From Colius striatus (taxonomy: Eukaryota > Chordata > Aves > Coliiformes > Coliidae), in assembly GCF_028858725.1 (NCBI RefSeq), contig NC_084763.1, forward strand, positions 55,389,152 through 55,453,151: a stretch of 64,000 bases of DNA, in the 5' to 3' direction. A program made the translations under genes and the position numbers. The notes below the pieces were generated by a model. That model was not told the DNA's origin and did no database searches. It worked only from the letters and a program-made list of their open reading frames with translations. Of the stretch, positions 16,101 through 28,203 are shown piece after piece (positions within the stretch are counted from its first letter, which is position 1; every line of letters begins with the position of its first letter).

Positions 16101-18685
16101 GTAAAGAACGAAGGATCATTCTATTCAAAGTATCTCCCCATAACAGCAGCCTTTCTCAAACTTAAAATTGTATAAGACCATTTCACCACCCCAGCTGTTT
16201 TCTGCTCTCCCACATCCACCACTGGGCGTTTGGTTAAGGGTGTCCATGGTGGAGATCTCCTGGAAACATCTGCTTGTCAGTTTGGCAACTACTGAGCTTC
16301 TTGGTGAGTTGCAAGATTGTTTGTTCCTAAGCATCTGTGTTGCTGCATGATTTCTATCTGAAGAGCTTTTCTTCCATTGCATTTTCGAGGGTGGTATAAA
16401 CTGACAGAACTAGAGATATGAATTATCCTCGTGAATCCTTCTCACTTTTAGGTTCTGTGAATTTATAACTGTGATTTAAAGAAGATTCAAGATTTAAATG
16501 CTGGTTTGCAGAGAGCATTCCCCTGCTAGAACACCTGTTTAGTTGTACATCATGATTAGCTTTTAAAAGGTGCCTTTTAAATGCATCTGTCTGCCTGCTG
16601 CTCCTTTTTTCAGCTTTGGTGTTACAGATGAACATTGTCCTGTGCTTAGCACTTTGGGTGTTAAGACTTGTGCTTTCTCTCTGTGGGGTTTGAAAAGAAG
16701 TTGAACATTTTGCAAAAAATTAGATATTCCTCAGAAGTTTCTATCTGGGAACTTCTCTCACCGTCCAAACTACATTTCCAGGCCCCTTCCCAAAACATGA
16801 ATTGCATTTTGGGAGGCAGAGGTGACTTATTTGATGGGAGAGTAGCCAGGTTTCCATGCAGGAATGCTGCAGTGCACTCACCTACTTGTCCTTACCCTCT
16901 TTCACCTGCTTCTGCTGCCCTAAAAGCAGCTACTAGCTGATATATCCTTACATCAAGCAGTGTGTAGTTTCATGATTCCATGAAAGGGGCCTTTCTCTGA
17001 AGAAAGATACTTGAGCATCAGTCTCCAATGAAATTATTTTAAGTTTTTCCTTCATAAATTTAAATAGAGAAATAACCTTTCCCTAGTACTTTCTCCCTGT
17101 TTGAAAACAGAATGCCATGGAGAACCCTTCTCTTACACATACTTATTTCTGTCACTTGTTCCACCTGGCACAGTCACTTGCCAAGGAGAAAGGCACCGAT
17201 GAAGGACACAAATGTGCATTAGATTTTCTTATTTAAAATTAAAAACTAAGTCTTTCCTGTAACTACAGAAGGGAAAAATGGTCTAAAGGAGCACAACACA
17301 GACTGCTGAGGTAATGTCAGGGTCTTGGTCATTTAATTACTGTTGAATCCATTGTTGATTTTAGCACAAAGGCTGGTTGTGTTTGTTTTTGATAGATGTG
17401 TAATAGCACATCTGGCTGGATATACTTTGCTCCTGCAAATGCAGATAGCTACAACTCAAAAGCTAAAATGATTCCTGAAACCAGCATATAGCACATTGAA
17501 GTGCCTGTGTCGTTTTTGTGTTACAGTAGCTCAGTGACCTGTTGGGTCTGTGATCACTGGAGGAAGTCTGTCTCTCTCTGAAGTGTCCAAGATGTGAAGC
17601 AGGACTCTGAACTCTATGCTAAAGTCTAGCCTGAGACCTAGGATATACCCTTGGGTTGATGTGAATGTGGGATGCTTGATGATGACAGGAGTAAACTCAT
17701 AGATGTCTGTGTGGTACAGCTGTGCCAGCTGCGTGTCACCTCCTGCCTCCTCAGCAGGCAAGTGGCAAGGAAGCTGGAGGGGGACAGTACCCCTCAGGGC
17801 ATTTGAGTGCTGCTGCTTGAGCCAACACTATGTAGTCAGGCCAAAAGGATTCAGAGATTGTTATTGCTGGGGTGTAAAGTTCAGTGAGAAAGACATAAGC
17901 AGTCCATTTGTTGTATAGGCTGCTTGTGTGAATGTATCTGTAGCTGTCCTGATGCTAGGCAGTCTGGAGTGGTTCCAAGTGCTTAAGATATAAAAACTAC
18001 TGGAAAAGAAGAGGTTTCCTTATCTTGGCAGTGCTGACCCTGACAACTAGGTAGACCCAATTCCCTTTCTAATAACTTTGGTTGTACTGAGCTGTTGTCA
18101 TGGGAGAATCCCTAGTCTTGCCACTCAACCCAAGTGAGTAATTGAGAGTATCTAGTGATACTACTGCATGTGCTATACTTAATGTTTTAAGCCCACCCCT
18201 TGAGAGGAGAACTAACAGTTTCTTTTCTTTCTTCAGGCTGACTTTGATGGTGCTGCAGAAGATGTAAAAAAATTAAAAACAAGACCAACTGATGAAGAGC
18301 TGAAGGAACTGTATGGATTCTACAAACAGGCTACTGTTGGAGACATTAACATCGGTATTCCTATATACACACTTGACAATTGCTCCCATATCTCGGTGAA
18401 ATCAAGCAAATGCTGTGTAAATCTGCATGCTAACCAAAGATCTGCATTTATTTTGGCAGAATGTCCAGGGATGCTAGATTTGAAAGGCAAAGCCAAGTGG
18501 GAGGCATGGAACCTGAAAAAAGGTGCTACACACCGGTTAAGTTGACATAGTGTAGTCATGTTTATAGGATAACAAACGAGGAAGGATAATGACTCCTACT
18601 TTTCTTTGCAGGTTTATCAAAGGAGGATGCCATGAATGCCTATATCTCTAAAGCAAAAGCAATGGTAGAAAAATATGGGATCTAG
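13163..18685 (+). CDS. ACBD7: Acyl-CoA-binding domain-containing protein 7
   Basis: Four coding exons: 13163-13174 (only 12 bp, MTLQ), 18237-18354, 18460-18522 and 18612-18685 (stop TAG), 267 bp giving 88 residues, the human length. The protein is a minimal acyl-CoA-binding (ACBP-fold) protein, expected to be a soluble four-helix bundle that holds long-chain acyl-CoA in the cytosol. Visible family motifs are [15 protein letters not shown] (28-42), with the acyl-CoA-contacting Tyr30, Tyr33 and Lys34, then [20 protein letters not shown] (45-64) and [15 protein letters not shown] (74-88). All junctions are GT/AG and in phase. Intron 1 is about 5.1 kb and carries a CR1 fragment. Its neighbours RPP38 and OLAH match human 10p13 order. 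The tiny first exon is usual for the family and explains why a plain ORF search misses the start. Confidence 0.96.
13175..18236 (+). other. ACBD7: ACBD7 intron 1
   Basis: Largely unique sequence with one CR1 3' end (15888-16076). Minus-strand ORFs inside it (such as 76 aa at 17531-17761) have no recognised family and no splice support. Confidence 0.8.
15888..16076 (+). mobile_element. CR1 LINE, 5'-truncated 3' end
   Basis: Matches the CR1 3' region: GGGAGCCCTGGCACAGGCTG, then the GGAGGTCTTCAAGACC segment, CTGATCTAGGTTGACC, and a tail ending CCATTCTATGAT. The only coding content is the last residues of the ORF2 product ([10 protein letters not shown]). Confidence 0.93.
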
Positions 18686-18871
18686 AACACTCAAAATAAT
18701 TCCCACTAACATATAACTCATTAGAAGCTAATGAACTAACTCTTGATAAAAAATGCCATGCTAGCTCCTCATTGTGTAGTCTGACAGTAAAACCATTTAA
18801 GCATAAGCTGTTTGACTGTAAAGGGCATCTACACACACATACTCTATATTTTTAGATTGTATCTTAGTCAA

Positions 18872-18877
18872 AATAAA
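18872..18877 (+). promoter_or_regulatory. ACBD7: ACBD7 polyadenylation signal
   Basis: AATAAA 187 bp after the ACBD7 stop codon, which implies a short 3' UTR ending near 18.89 kb. The convergent OLAH signal sits about 210 bp further on. Confidence 0.75.
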
Positions 18878-19086
18878 TGTGAATGTGGTCAATGAAGCTT
18901 TTGTGGATTTTTTTTGGTGGGTATTCAAATACATTCAGCATTTTTCCAGGAGCACACAAAGGGAAAAGCTCTTAACAAGAAAATAACATCACAGTCCTTT
19001 TTGAAAGTGGGGTGATGAAATGAAGGGTTGATGCATGTGAAAGATGAGAAAAAGGTGAAGACTTTTTTTAAGACCCAAAGCCAATG

Positions 19087-19092
19087 TTTATT
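19087..19092 (-). promoter_or_regulatory. OLAH: OLAH polyadenylation signal
   Basis: TTTATT on the plus strand (AATAAA on the minus), about 170 bp past the OLAH stop. The ACBD7 and OLAH 3' UTRs nearly meet but need not overlap. Confidence 0.65.
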
Positions 19093-19259
19093 TTTATAAA
19101 AAAATCAGGAAGACTCTCCCTTTTAAAGGATTACAGTAAAGATCTGGAGGAACAGATAAACTCTTGGACACAGCTTCATGCAATTCTACAGAAAGAATGA
19201 CTTCTGAAGTGCTGTGGACTAAATCTAACACCTTCTGCTCTTAAAAGAGATGGAAATAC

Positions 19260-22200
19260 TCATAGACCAGCATTTTCTATACATCTCGTTATGTGTTTTG
19301 TCAAGAAAACTTCATTAGAGGGTTCCAGCAGATAAAAGTGACCTCCAGGAAGCTTGTAAAAGGAAGTATCTCCACTTGTTAGATCGTGCCAGGCTGCAAA
19401 AGGCATTGAAAGTGTTAACTGTTGCGGTCATTTTACAGAACTGTTTCAAAGTTAATTGTTTAATCATTGTTTTAAATCCCATATCAACTGGTTTGGTTTA
19501 TGCACTGAGACTGCTTGTTGATTTCTTTTTCATTGAAGAAGGGGATAAAAGACTCTAGGAAACTTTTAACTGGTTCAAAACAGCAAGAAAATGTGTAAGT
19601 ATAAAACCATTGAAGCAACCTACCTTCTAAATCGTGTGCTTTGTCTTCAGAGCCATTAAAGCAAGTAATGTCACAAGACAGGGGGATATTATTTTCTGCC
19701 TTCTCAAAACTGTGAACATAAAGAGTAGTAAGAAAATCTGGCATAAGATAGCTCTATTTGGGGGTTGCTTCCCCATACAAAATAGCTTTTTCCTCAGGAG
19801 CGAGGATTGTGCAGAATATCAGGAGGAGGAATTACTGCAGTTAGGTCTGAGATTTGAAAGAGAGAACAACCAAATAGTTAGGAAAAACAAAAAGAGCTTC
19901 AACCTGCAATAAAAATTCTCACCTACAATAAATGATGATGTTTATACTCAAGTTATATTCAACTTACATTCAAGTTCTAACGTTTCGGGGCCTATGCACC
20001 AGGTTCCTATGGCCAGAATGTATCCCACATCCAAGAGTGTCCTTGTCTTTGCCAGGGTTAGAAATCATAACCACTCAGCCATGTGAGGTGCTGTGTAACA
20101 TCCAGCAGTTTAGGACAGAAGCAGCTGGTTGCACTCAAGATGCTTCTTATTAAGTATGGGGGCCTTGGGTCAGAAGGCTGAATGCAGTGATGATGAGTTG
20201 AGCTTCTTTTCCAACCGTAAGGATTTGATGATTCTATTCTATGATTCTTAGCCTCAGAAAGCAATAAATGATGTGTGAATATTCCTTTTGGAGGCTACTA
20301 ACTTTGGATCCTCAGTAGAACTGTAATTGGACCATGATATGTTCATTACTGTTTGCTACAGTAAGCCATTTTTTTTCCATCTAGGGCTTAAATATTCATT
20401 TTCTCCTCTGTGTGCTTTTCCATTTACATGCTTTGTTCATTGTTTCATGTTGTTTTTATAACAGAAACAAAATAAATACAGGGAAAGAAGAAAAGCAAGC
20501 CTGGAAGGATCAGACAGAAGTAAAACCATAAAACACAAACATAAATGTGCTACAAAATTGTAAAACTTACGAAAATGTCTGAAGAACTCTGAGGTCTTCT
20601 CTGAAAGTGAGTATCAGACGTTTCCTAATGTCTTCATTTTGCAGAAGCTCAGAAGGAGTTCCTCCTAAAATTTGTATGTGTTTCAGAACATCTTCATCTT
20701 TTGCTTCAGATATGGCAATGCTTTTGATGGGCAGAAGTGCTTCAGACTGCCAACACCAGACAGAACAGATCAGATGTTGTGTGTACTACATCTTTCATGT
20801 TTTCATTTAGAATCCTTTTAGTAAAGTACAATGATTCTGTGTCTCTGAAATATGATGGCTGGCTGATTAGTTTCACATCCACAGAGGATGCTTCCTGGAA
20901 AGGGTTAGTAAACTGTGTTTGCTGAAAATACAGATTATAAGGAAGCCACATACCCTCAAGATCAGAAACTTCCACAGACAACCATTACTTGAATTTTGTT
21001 CAAAGTCTGACTCTCACTTAATGAAATGCAATGAATAAGATAATCCATTTCAGAGACAGAAAAGCTTAGGACACAAATTGAACTAACATAGACTGGAGAG
21101 ACCAACAGATTATTTGCAGGTATAACACTTGATTCCATCAAGTACTAGCTCATACTCAGGATTGCTTAGAAGCTCCAGAAACAGAACAGAAATAGCAAAT
21201 GCTGACTGAGGACAGGGAAACTGGGAAAAACCCTGTTGGTTTTTTTTCTGAGAAAGACTAGCAGAACCTCAGAAGGAACTGAGGATAGGTGTAAACAGAC
21301 AACAAAGAACCAGGAGGGAAAGAAGTAATGGAAAAATGAACTGAAGGCTGCTGCAGGAGGTTTATGAAAGCCTGGATTAGGGCAGTTATTTCACTTGTTA
21401 CTGAGCAAGGAGTGGCACTTTATGTCTTGATTACTTATGTATTAAGTATTAAGCCAAAAGCTTTGTAAATAATACAGCATTCAAAAAAGGTAGCAATAGC
21501 TTAAGGAGAGTGTTCTCCCCAGGCTAAGGTGAGCAGCAGTGGATATCCTGTAACATGCAACTCAGCCTGGGGATGAATTTCCTCTAAGAACACAGAGCAT
21601 TTTCCCATGTGCATTTAGCAGCAATGCTTATTTCCTGTTAAAACCACTCTGTGTTACCATACTGTCCCATGTTATTTATCCTCTTGGTAGTTAATATACT
21701 GGTTTGTTTCATGCTATTCATGATTCTGTAACTTACATTTGGAGCGTGTGCCCCTGATATAAAAAGATGGATGGGCTCTAGTCCATACTTCTCTTTCAAG
21801 TGTATCGTGACTGCAAAACTAAGGTAAGATCCAAAACTACAGGGAAAAGAGAATTTAAAGCAAAGTGAGCAAAAACATACACAAAAACTGGGAAAAAATG
21901 AACAACATTTTAATTTCAGTGATTACATGGCTGTCTTGAAGAGTCATTGAAACCATATATGACAGGTGAATTAGAGTGATGTTGGCTAATTGATGTGATG
22001 TGTATTCCTGTGCAGGAATTATACAAATCAGACCTTTTATTAATCTTTCTTTCTTTGAGTCCTCTTAATTTGCAGTAAGAATGGTAATTTTGAATACCTG
22101 GGACTAAGTGATCTTCAAAATCTATGTGTTTGATGAATGGTTCACCCCTTACATTAATATAGAGCAAGCACTGGCAAATATTAACAGTAAACACAATCAG

Positions 22201-24760
22201 TGTAAAAAAACCAAGCAAACACTGCCCATTTTAGAAGACATTCTGTCTGAAGTAGTAAATAAATAACAAGAGCCTTTGAGACCAACAGCTTTAGGGTGAC
22301 TTGACAGAATACCTTTGAAGAAGTGTATTTTCCTAAAGCTTTTTGCAAAGTGAGGCAAGTAGCTGTCTACTCCTAAAGTTTAAAGAGAAGGCTCCTTCAC
22401 CAGCACACCTAAAACTATTGTCTTTTTACCTGTGACCAAAAAATGCAAATGGTTTTTCTTGCAGTTCTTTCAACAGAACACTTGTAATTTCATTAACTGC
22501 AGTTGTTATGTCTTTTACAAAAGGCTCCTTAACACGAGATTCTCTTCCAGGAAGCCTTACACAGGACACTGCAGAAGAGGTAGAGGAAAGGAGGGAAAAG
22601 AATCATCATTATTTCAAATAGAAACAGTAGAATAGCTTAAATTAAGTTTTTTAATCTAATATGTGGTAGGTTATTTAAAGGAATCCCCTCTTACAGCAAT
22701 GTATTTGCTGTTGTTAGTACTGCCTTTTAATCCTGAGAGAGGTTGGGTTTCCATCCCTCCCTTCACTCACAAACGTGGCATCCCCAATTGATCTGAGAAA
22801 TGAATGCTCTGGGTCAGAAATCCACAAGGTCCTGATCTCAGCTGAGGTTTCAAAGCAAGTTTGTTACTGTTATTAATACTAACAACCACAAATTCATTGA
22901 TTTTAATCATAGTAAATGAAGAGCTGTGTAAAACATACCCTTTCAAGGGCAGCATCAGAAAGTTAAACTGTATTAGAATCCTACAGTCCCTGTTTTCTTT
23001 GCAGGCTCTTGTAGTAAAATGTGGAATCACAGTATAAATTGCTGGCAGTTTATATTTATATGGAAGGATGTATTACATGCACTAATTATATTCCTTTGAA
23101 AACTGAGGCTTTTTCTCTCACTGCTTAGAGAAAGTAAGAAATTAATAGATCAGAAACGTCGATTTTCTAAAATCTTGACTTCTTGCATACTGCTAAATTC
23201 ATGTTTGTGTAGTGGCTCACACTCAAAGTATTATACAAGAGACAGAATAAACCATCACCTAATGCCATAGGTAGCAGTACAGAACTCTTTGTATCTCCTC
23301 TGTTTTACTGTGAGGGGGACAGAGCACTGGAAGAGGCTGCCCAGGGAGGGTGTGGAGGCTCCTTCCTTGGAGGTCTTCAAGACCCACCTGGACACGTTCC
23401 TGTACAACCTGATCTAGGTTGACCTGCTTTAGCAGAGGGATTGGACTAGATGATCTCTAAAAGTCCCTTCCAACCCCTACCATTGTGTGATTCTATGATT
23501 GTGCAGACTTCCTGTCTGCACAAAGCATCTCTGAAAGAGCCTGCTGCACTCTGATCTTCATCATCTAGATGATCATCTAGATCATGACTAGATGATCTCT
23601 AAAGGTCCCTTCCAACCCCTACCATTCTGATTCTCTACTTCCTTTCTGCACAAAGCATCTCTGAAAGAGCCTGCTGCACTCTGATCTTCATCATCTAGAT
23701 GATCATCTAGATCATGACTAGATGATCTCTAAAGGTCCCTTCCAACCCCTACCATTCTATGATTCTATGATCAACTGTATCTGTAGTTGCTCCTAGACCA
23801 ATTCCTTAGTAACTCTGTTTTGAAGTGGTTCCAGTGGACAGAAGCTTCTTTTTTTCTTGCCTTTTTGTTAATATTTTGATGAAAGTGTGATGTGACTTGT
23901 GCAACTGTTTACAAAAAGCACAAAAGCATTTAGCAGACTGGTACAGTGGCAATAGCAATGCTCTCCAGAAATGCTTTGTTGTTTTTTTTCCTTTGAAAGG
24001 TCTGGGAAATGCCCTTGATTCCTCTTCAAATGGGAACTTTGCAAAGTAACTAAATGTCATTTCACTGTTACAAATCCATAGGTTAAACTTCAGTTTTGAT
24101 ACAAGGAGTTGTGTACCGTGCAAACACTTGGAAATTCATTGTGTACAGCCTCTCAACATTTAAAAGTCATCAAATCTTCACTGTTAACCTTGCTTATGCT
24201 TTTTTATAACATTAACAACATGCCAGTAGTCTATTGCTGTTTCTGAATCATACCAATAGTTTCTCAAGCAGTCAAGCACGCTATAGCCTTGTGAAATTTC
24301 ACTCTGGGGATATAACTTTTTCATCTAGTCAAGTATAATTTGATCCAAGGTGGTACAGAGACATAGTAAATGAGCATTTCCATTAGCACTCTAATGGAAA
24401 TGCTCATTCCTAATGGAATTCCTTTCTGGCTAAGGCTCATTGGAGAAAAAAACTACAGTTCTCAAGAACTTTATATCATAGAATCACAGAATGGTAGGGG
24501 TTGGAAGGGACCTTTAGAGATCATCCAAACCCCCTGCAGAAAGTTATATTTTCCATTAAAAAAAAAAAAGTCTGGCTGCTGTTTGCTTCAGACTTGCTTC
24601 ACTTTTGCTCTAAGTACACAAATGACTTACCTTCAATTGAGCTGCTGAAGAGTTTACCCCATTGGGCAAGTTGAGAAGTTCCACCACCAGCCCATGGAAA
24701 GCAAATGAGCCTACAGAGAGCATTTGGGTTTTTGTATGGACAAGCAATCAGCTTCTCCAT
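19260..24760 (-). CDS. OLAH: S-acyl fatty acid synthase thioesterase, medium chain (thioesterase II)
   Basis: Six coding exons on the minus strand: 24760-24631, 22568-22430, 21836-21737, 20746-20571, 19709-19624 and 19393-19260 (stop TGA). They total 765 bp and give 254 residues; duck thioesterase II is about 251 and human OLAH 265. The enzyme is a cytosolic alpha/beta hydrolase that releases fatty acids early from fatty acid synthase. The triad is intact: Ser90 in FFGHSFGSY, Asp204 in FNGSED, and His229 in LPGGHFYLL. Other family motifs are [11 protein letters not shown] (17-27), RLPGRESR (48-55) and ILGGTPSE. The N-terminus [14 protein letters not shown] aligns with the duck enzyme start. 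The coding exon begins only 2 bp before the ATG at an acceptor, so a non-coding first exon must lie to the right, not located. The cap region (about 124-190) looks divergent from duck. Confidence 0.95.
20205..20252 (+). mobile_element. CR1 tail fragment (old)
   Basis: A degraded CR1 3' end in OLAH intron 5, reading CTTCTTTTCCAACC and then GATTCTATTCTATGATTCT. Confidence 0.6.
23303..23503 (+). mobile_element. CR1 LINE 3' end
   Basis: In OLAH intron 1. It reads TTTACTGTGAGG, GGCTGCCCAGGGAGGGTGTG, the GACCCACCTGGACACGTTCC segment, and the tail TTGGACTAGATGATCTC with CCAACCCCTACC. The tandem duplication at 23507 follows directly. Confidence 0.93.
23507..23766 (+). repeat. Two-copy 130-bp tandem duplication containing a CR1 tail
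   Basis: Units 23507-23636 and 23637-23766 are nearly identical. Each begins ACTTCCTGTCTGCACAAAGC (the second has a T change) and ends with the CR1 tail GACTAGATGATCTCTAAAGG and the CCAACCCCTACCATTC block. Each unit also holds the palindrome ATCATCTAGATGAT and further copies of the TCTAGAT core. Confidence 0.9.
24369..24408. repeat. Perfect 18-bp inverted repeat with 4-nt loop
   Basis: The arm AATGAGCATTTCCATTAG (24369-24386), loop CACT (24387-24390) and exact complementary arm (24391-24408) form a 40-bp hairpin in OLAH intron 1. No flanking target duplication or terminal-repeat context marks it as a transposon. Confidence 0.85.
24476..24541 (-). mobile_element. CR1 LINE, extreme 5' truncation
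   Basis: Only the last 66 bp or so of CR1, inverted: TCATAGAATCACAGAATGG, GGGGTTGGAAGGGACC and TAGAGATCATCC. It lies in OLAH intron 1. Confidence 0.9.
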
Positions 24761-25229
24761 TCCTAAAAAAAAAAAAACAACACCCCACAACCCAAGGAAA
24801 CACCACATCATTCCAGAGATTCTTCAGATACAGGAAAATTGGAGTGAAATAAGTCTAATTAGAAACAATGAGCTGCAATATTTTATGTCATCAGAACAGC
24901 CTGTGCTCCAACAGCAACATGTAAGATAAGAGATAATCTTCATGCAACAATGAAAACCAGTTCCACTTTTATAAGTGGTAATGGAACAATATTGGACAAC
25001 AGCCAAGGTTAGGATTTTCTCCTGTCTGAGTCACTGACTGCAAAGAATGGAACCAGCAAAAGAAATTGATACAGGATTTTTAGGGTGACTATATCAAAAC
25101 ACAGACTTTTAGAGCACAAACAAAAATGAAAGGTCCATTTAAAGACCTAGAAAACAGAAAGACCAAATAGTTCAATATTCTCTCTATTCCAATGGTAAAA
25201 TGGATATCTAGGGAGCAGCTGAATGCAGT

Positions 25230-25670
25230 TTCTTTATAGATAGAAAACATCCATGAATTTCTTTTCCATGTATTTATCCAGTCTCCCCTTACATTCACGT
25301 GAACAGTTGTTATCCACCACGTTGTTTTGCAATGAGCTGCACAGCTCACCTGTTGCAAAAAGAATGACCTCCTTTTTGGTTTTTAATCCTACTCCTATAA
25401 CCTAATTTAATGGCCACAGGGTAGCATCATAAAGAAAGTGAATGGTGCATCTCTCAGGATTTGCCACTGATGATTTCTGAGGTCTGTCATACCGTCTCTG
25501 CCCTCAGACAGCAATTTTTCCCGAGTGAAAAGGCCTGGCTTGCTTAGGTGTCCCTCCAATGGCAGTGCTGACATACTCATGACCCTCATCACTGCCCATC
25601 TCTGGACTGTTTATAATTTGGTTGTATTCTTTTTGAGGTGGTGGAGTAACCAGAGCCACATTCAAGCTTT
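25230..25670 (-). mobile_element. Ancient CR1/L3-like LINE fragment
   Basis: The plus strand reads like the complement of an old amniote CR1/L3 3' half: TTATCCAGTCTCCCC, then CAATGAGCTGCACAG, AATGACCTCCTTTTGG, TCATGACCCTCATCACTGCC, and TTTTTGAGGTGGTGGAGTAA with CCACATTCAAG. It is much more diverged than the other CR1 copies. It lies just upstream of OLAH. The 145-aa minus-strand ORF that starts here is a by-product. Confidence 0.6.
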
Positions 25671-28200
25671 ATCACAGCAGCTGTAGTGTTTTGTTTACTG
25701 ACTGACGGAAGCAACAGCCTTATAACCACTCCTTCCTTCTTGCTAGGAAGGAAAACCAGCCTTGCAGATGCCAACTGCATGTCTCTAGCATCAGATACTG
25801 TCTTTACTATCTGAAGAAAAAAGCAATTCTTAACCAGTTTTCTTCTCCTTCTTGCTGATGAGATTTGTGGACAAAAGCACTGAGGTGACATCCTACTACT
25901 TACAGTGCACGTGTTCTGCCAAAAGAACCCAGGAACAGCACATGCAAGAGAAACACCTAGCAAAGAGAAACTAATTAAAGGCAACAGTGATACAGAAGTT
26001 GTTAAAAAAATGTTTTCTGCAGCCATTAGAATGAACTGACATGTTCTTGTTAAAAAAGACTGAACAAGTAATAATTAGGGGATGACAAGCAGCAAAATTC
26101 CATTTCCAGAATGCTGCAAATCATTATGGGTGGTTTTTTTATATAGCTCAGTATGTGCAAGGGCTGATTGATCATAAAACACATCTATATGCCCACATCC
26201 AGCCTTTTTTTTACCTGCACAAAAAAGTTGGAGAAATGCCACCAGATCAGAACATGCAGCAAGTCTTTAGCCAAATTTCAAACTATGTCATGCAGGCAAG
26301 ACAGAAGGAAACCTACCCAAACATTGCAAGTGCTGGATTTTCACATCTGTTTAAACTGGAAAGTTTGTCAACATTTGTTAAGAATCACTTAAAAGAAACT
26401 ATAAGAAGAGCAAACAAAAAAAGAAAGGGTGTCAAAAATCAGTGAGCAGACAAAGTGAGCTTCAAAAGAGCTGAAGGTTAGTGCAACCAGTGCTGGAGAA
26501 GACAGAATGCCTCTGGTAGGTTCAGTTTGTTTCAGTACCATCGGTCCCATTTGCACAGACACTTGTTCCACAAAAAAAAAGCCAAACCAGAAAACATTAA
26601 ACATTTCTGCAGCCAATGTTTTGACAGCCAAATAAAAGAAAGCTCTCCTCAAACTGATTCTAAAGGTGATGCAGAAATTGCAAGCGTGATTGATAAAGAA
26701 GGACGCTTCGTCACAACCCTGAAGCTATTTCAAGCTACATTAGCTGTCACTGAGAATCTTTCACATTTTCTACTCATACAGGCTTATTCCATCACCTTAC
26801 TTTAGATGCAAATACCTGAATTCTCAGGAAGACTACCAGGGTCAGGAAAGACTTGTGAGGACTGCACAGCAAGAAGCAGCAATCAGACTTGGTACCTCTC
26901 AGCAGATCCGGGAGCAAAGCGGCTTTGCAGGAGAGGAGGGGATGTGCATCCAAGTGGCACAGCAGTCTGCTTATAAGTCTTTTGTAGGCTTAAGGGGAGG
27001 AGCCCATGCCTCAGGGAAAAAAAAAAAAAGGCAGAGTCTGATCCACACAGCATCCCAAAAGGGAGACAGAAGCATCATGTGTTAGATGTGACAACATTTG
27101 GCAGCAATATGAGGAAGCCGTAGCGTGTCAGTGCCAGTGATGTAAAAGCACCGTGATTTTAATGCTCATGACAGTAGACAAGTTGTAGCAGATTTAATAC
27201 ACAGACGCTCACAACCTCACTGAAGAAAAAGCCTGCATAAAGTAACCAAGAAAAGCCAGTTTCTAAGGAGTGTATTAAAAGTATAGTGCTCGTACCTCTG
27301 CTGGACAGCTTTGTAAAGATCTGAAAGTGCTCATGTGGAAGACCATTGCTTGATTTGAAGAAAACACTGCATTGGGTTAACAGGCCACTTGTAATTGCTA
27401 CAAGCTAGAGGATATAGTTGTGCATGAAGGACATACTGTGCTTATAGGTGATGATTTTATATTACCTGCCATGTATTCTCCAGCTGGCCAGATGCTATCA
27501 GTGACCTAAAAACACCAGTGTGGTTTGTAAATGCATTTGCAGTACTAGGGAAACTGGCTTTTCTTTTCCTTTTTAGTGTTACTCAACCAAGAAAATCAAT
27601 AACAATAATGAGAAAGGAAAAATATTCAAAAGCAGTGACCAAAACTAAGGGACCTGAGTGCCAGAATGAGTTCTGATGATGAAGTCCTTCAGACTCAGAA
27701 GCTGGACTGCTTTGTGCTTTTCACATTATTCTTTGCTCTTCTGCATTTCTCTTCATTATTTATAGGAAACTAAAATATCTGTGGTGTTAAGAGAAAAGTT
27801 CCTGGTGACTCAGGCAGTCAATAAGCACTGCTCCTTTCCCAAATGAGGTTTGTAGTCTCTTACTCACTCCTGAGTTCTGCTTTCCAGGAGAGCCCGAAAT
27901 CAACCCTTCTGATTGCAGCAGTTCCCATGGGGAAGTGAAGGACTGGTCCCAGGCCCTTCAGCTGCCATTCCTAAGTGACATTAAAAGTGGAGCCTGCTAA
28001 AGCTTCTTACACAGTACTTCTGTGTTGTAATTATAAATGGAGGCACACCTATGTTTGGAAGGTGCACAGTTTAAATAAGATTGTATTAGCTAGTCCTGAC
28101 CTGTGCTGTTATGCCCAATACTGCTTCTGCACGTGATGGATCTGCTAGCAGATGTATCTGATTACAAGGTTAAATTAAAGCACCTAATATGCTTCATTTA
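25671..28200. other. Spacer upstream of OLAH
   Basis: No recognised gene or element. The undiscovered 5' UTR exon of OLAH may lie here. Short ORFs (96 aa at 26155-26445, 92 aa at 26527-26805) show no family features. Confidence 0.4.
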
Positions 28201-28203
28201 TTC

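Noticed and set aside
17531-17761. 76-aa minus-strand ORF in ACBD7 intron 1
   Set aside because: Non-repetitive and readable as protein, but I found no family, no flanking splice pattern and no partner exon.
25589-26026. 145-aa minus-strand ORF with a hydrophobic start
   Set aside because: Its C-terminal part is translated from an ancient CR1/L3 fragment. The hydrophobic start alone is weak evidence for a secreted protein.
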